This document shows positions 63,271-64,000 of a stretch of 64,000 nt of DNA, in pieces. Source of the stretch: Georgenia ruanii. GTDB lineage: Bacteria > Actinomycetota > Actinomycetes > Actinomycetales > Actinomycetaceae. The first letter of the stretch is position 1. Each line of letters starts with the position of its first letter. The translations under genes and the position numbers were made by a program. The stretch spans positions 124,001 to 188,000 of the forward strand of contig NZ_VUKE01000003.1 of NCBI RefSeq assembly GCF_009193175.1. The letters run 5' to 3'. The notes under the pieces are model-generated. The model saw only the letters and a program-made list of their open reading frames with translations, searched no databases and was not told where the DNA came from.

Positions 63271-64000
63271 CGGATCGCTCCTGCGGTCTCGGGGGTGGGG
63301 ACGTCGCTGTCCTGGCCCTCCTCGCGCAGGCTGCGCCCGGTCAGGCCGAGGAAGACGTCGTCGAGGGTCGGGCGGGCGAGCTCGGCGGCGAGGACCCGGT
63401 GCCCGGCCGCGTGCAGCGCGGTGATCAGCCCGGGGAGCACCCGGTCCCCGGAGTCCAGGCGGACGACGACGCGGGTGCCCTCCGTGGTCGGGTTCGCCTC
63501 GATCTCGGGCTCGCCCACGCCGGCGCGGGCGGCGGCGCGGCGGACGACGGCGTCGGCCCCGTCCCACGGCCCGGCGAGCGTCAGGGTGATCCGGTCGCCG
63601 GCGAGGTCCGCCTTGAGCCGCGGGGCGGTGTCGTCGGCGATGATCCGGCCCTGGTCGACCACCATGACCCGCTCGGCGAACTGGTCGGCCTCGTCGAGGT
63701 AGTGGGTGGTCAGCAGCAGGGTCATGCCGTAGCGGCGGCGCAGGTCGAGGATGTGCTCCCACAGGTGGGCGCGCGACTGGGGGTCCAGGCCGGTGGACGG
63801 CTCGTCGAGGAAGAGCAGCCGCGGGGCGGGGACGAGCCCGAGCGCGATGTCGACCCGGCGCTTCTGGCCGCCGGAGAGTTGCATGGTCTTGCGGTCCGCG
63901 ACCTCGCCGAGGTCGAGGGCCTCGATCAGCTCGTCCACCCGCCGCCGGGTCTTGGCCCGGCCGAGCCCGTACAGGGCGCCCTGGCTCGTCAGCTCGTCGC
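63267..64000 (-). CDS. ABC transporter ATP-binding protein (DrrA-like), 5' end outside window
   Basis: 244 codons are visible before the frame leaves the right edge. The signature LSGGQKRRVDIALGL, Walker B LLFLDEPSTGLDP and switch His in TTHYLDEADQ are present; Walker A lies beyond position 64000. The C-terminal ~100 residues form the DrrA-type extension that stabilises the complex (PTLDDVFLGLTGRSLRE). Stop-start overlap pairs it with the permease downstream. Confidence 0.92.
   Translation of the reverse strand, partial: DELTSQGALYGLGRAKTRRRVDELIEALDLGEVADRKTMQLSGGQKRRVDIALGLVPAPRLLFLDEPSTGLDPQSRAHLWEHILDLRRRYGMTLLLTTHYLDEADQFAERVMVVDQGRIIADDTAPRLKADLAGDRITLTLAGPWDGADAVVRRAAARAGVGEPEIEANPTTEGTRVVVRLDSGDRVLPGLITALHAAGHRVLAAELARPTLDDVFLGLTGRSLREEGQDSDVPTPETAGAIR

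Overview
The window is 64 kb of very GC-rich DNA with strong third-position G/C bias, purine-rich Shine-Dalgarno sites and many ATGA/GTGA stop-start overlaps. The content is a C50-carotenoid operon with a heterodimeric lycopene cyclase, a DUF222 HNH endonuclease and a stand-alone ctaD. Together these point to an actinobacterium, most likely a Micrococcales member (Georgenia/Cellulomonas-like; genus is inference). I saw no rRNA, tRNA, CRISPR array, insertion sequence or prophage.

Layout. 0-6.5 kb: mixed housekeeping genes (an NAD-epimerase, an epimerase-like gene that reads without a stop into a second conserved module, a zinc alcohol dehydrogenase, a YihY membrane protein, a PPOX-like protein). 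6.7-19.3 kb: a glycan-assembly locus. A short rightward set (GT2, UDP-glucuronate-decarboxylase-like enzyme, small zinc ribbon) converges on a nine-gene leftward operon of carbamoyltransferase, GT2-GmhB fusion, GT9, GT-B, GT4, GmhA, HldE, SDR and GT9. It encodes every step needed to turn sedoheptulose 7-phosphate into ADP-heptose, plus the transferases to use it. 19.4-25.2 kb: aldehyde dehydrogenase, a membrane protein with a GntR regulator, an SDR-DUF2867 protein and a TOPRIM protein.

25.2-36.8 kb is an isoprenoid island. A MarR regulator lies divergent from an Idi-like Nudix gene and crtE-crtB-crtI-two cyclase subunits-lycopene elongase. After a pyrimidine-dimer glycosylase and a sugar dehydrogenase comes UbiA prenyltransferase, type III polyketide synthase, ICMT-type methyltransferase and FAD monooxygenase, a set resembling the srs and agq phenolic-lipid clusters. 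37-39 kb holds ctaD, preceded by a possible 15-codon leader. 39-44.8 kb is a polyamine-type ABC transporter with a divergent FadR-type regulator and a soluble cache-like protein.

45-51 kb: DUF2231 protein, a UPF0158-HAD fusion, a DUF255 thioredoxin-fold protein, a MarR remnant and a Rieske/FAD oxidoreductase. 51.3-54.7 kb: a sugar ABC transporter (binding protein and two permeases, no ATPase). 54.8-56.6 kb: a metallothionein-like protein, a truncated SDR and an aminotransferase. 56.7-62.4 kb: an OpuC-type osmoprotectant transporter split by an HNH endonuclease gene. Its binding protein has its segments in circularly permuted order. The window ends in an ABC-2 exporter whose ATPase runs off the right edge.

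The observations most worth following are the permuted OpuC binding protein, the carbamoylated-heptose-type locus in a Gram-positive genome, the prenylated phenolic-lipid cluster beside crt genes, and the Idi-like protein lacking catalytic residues.
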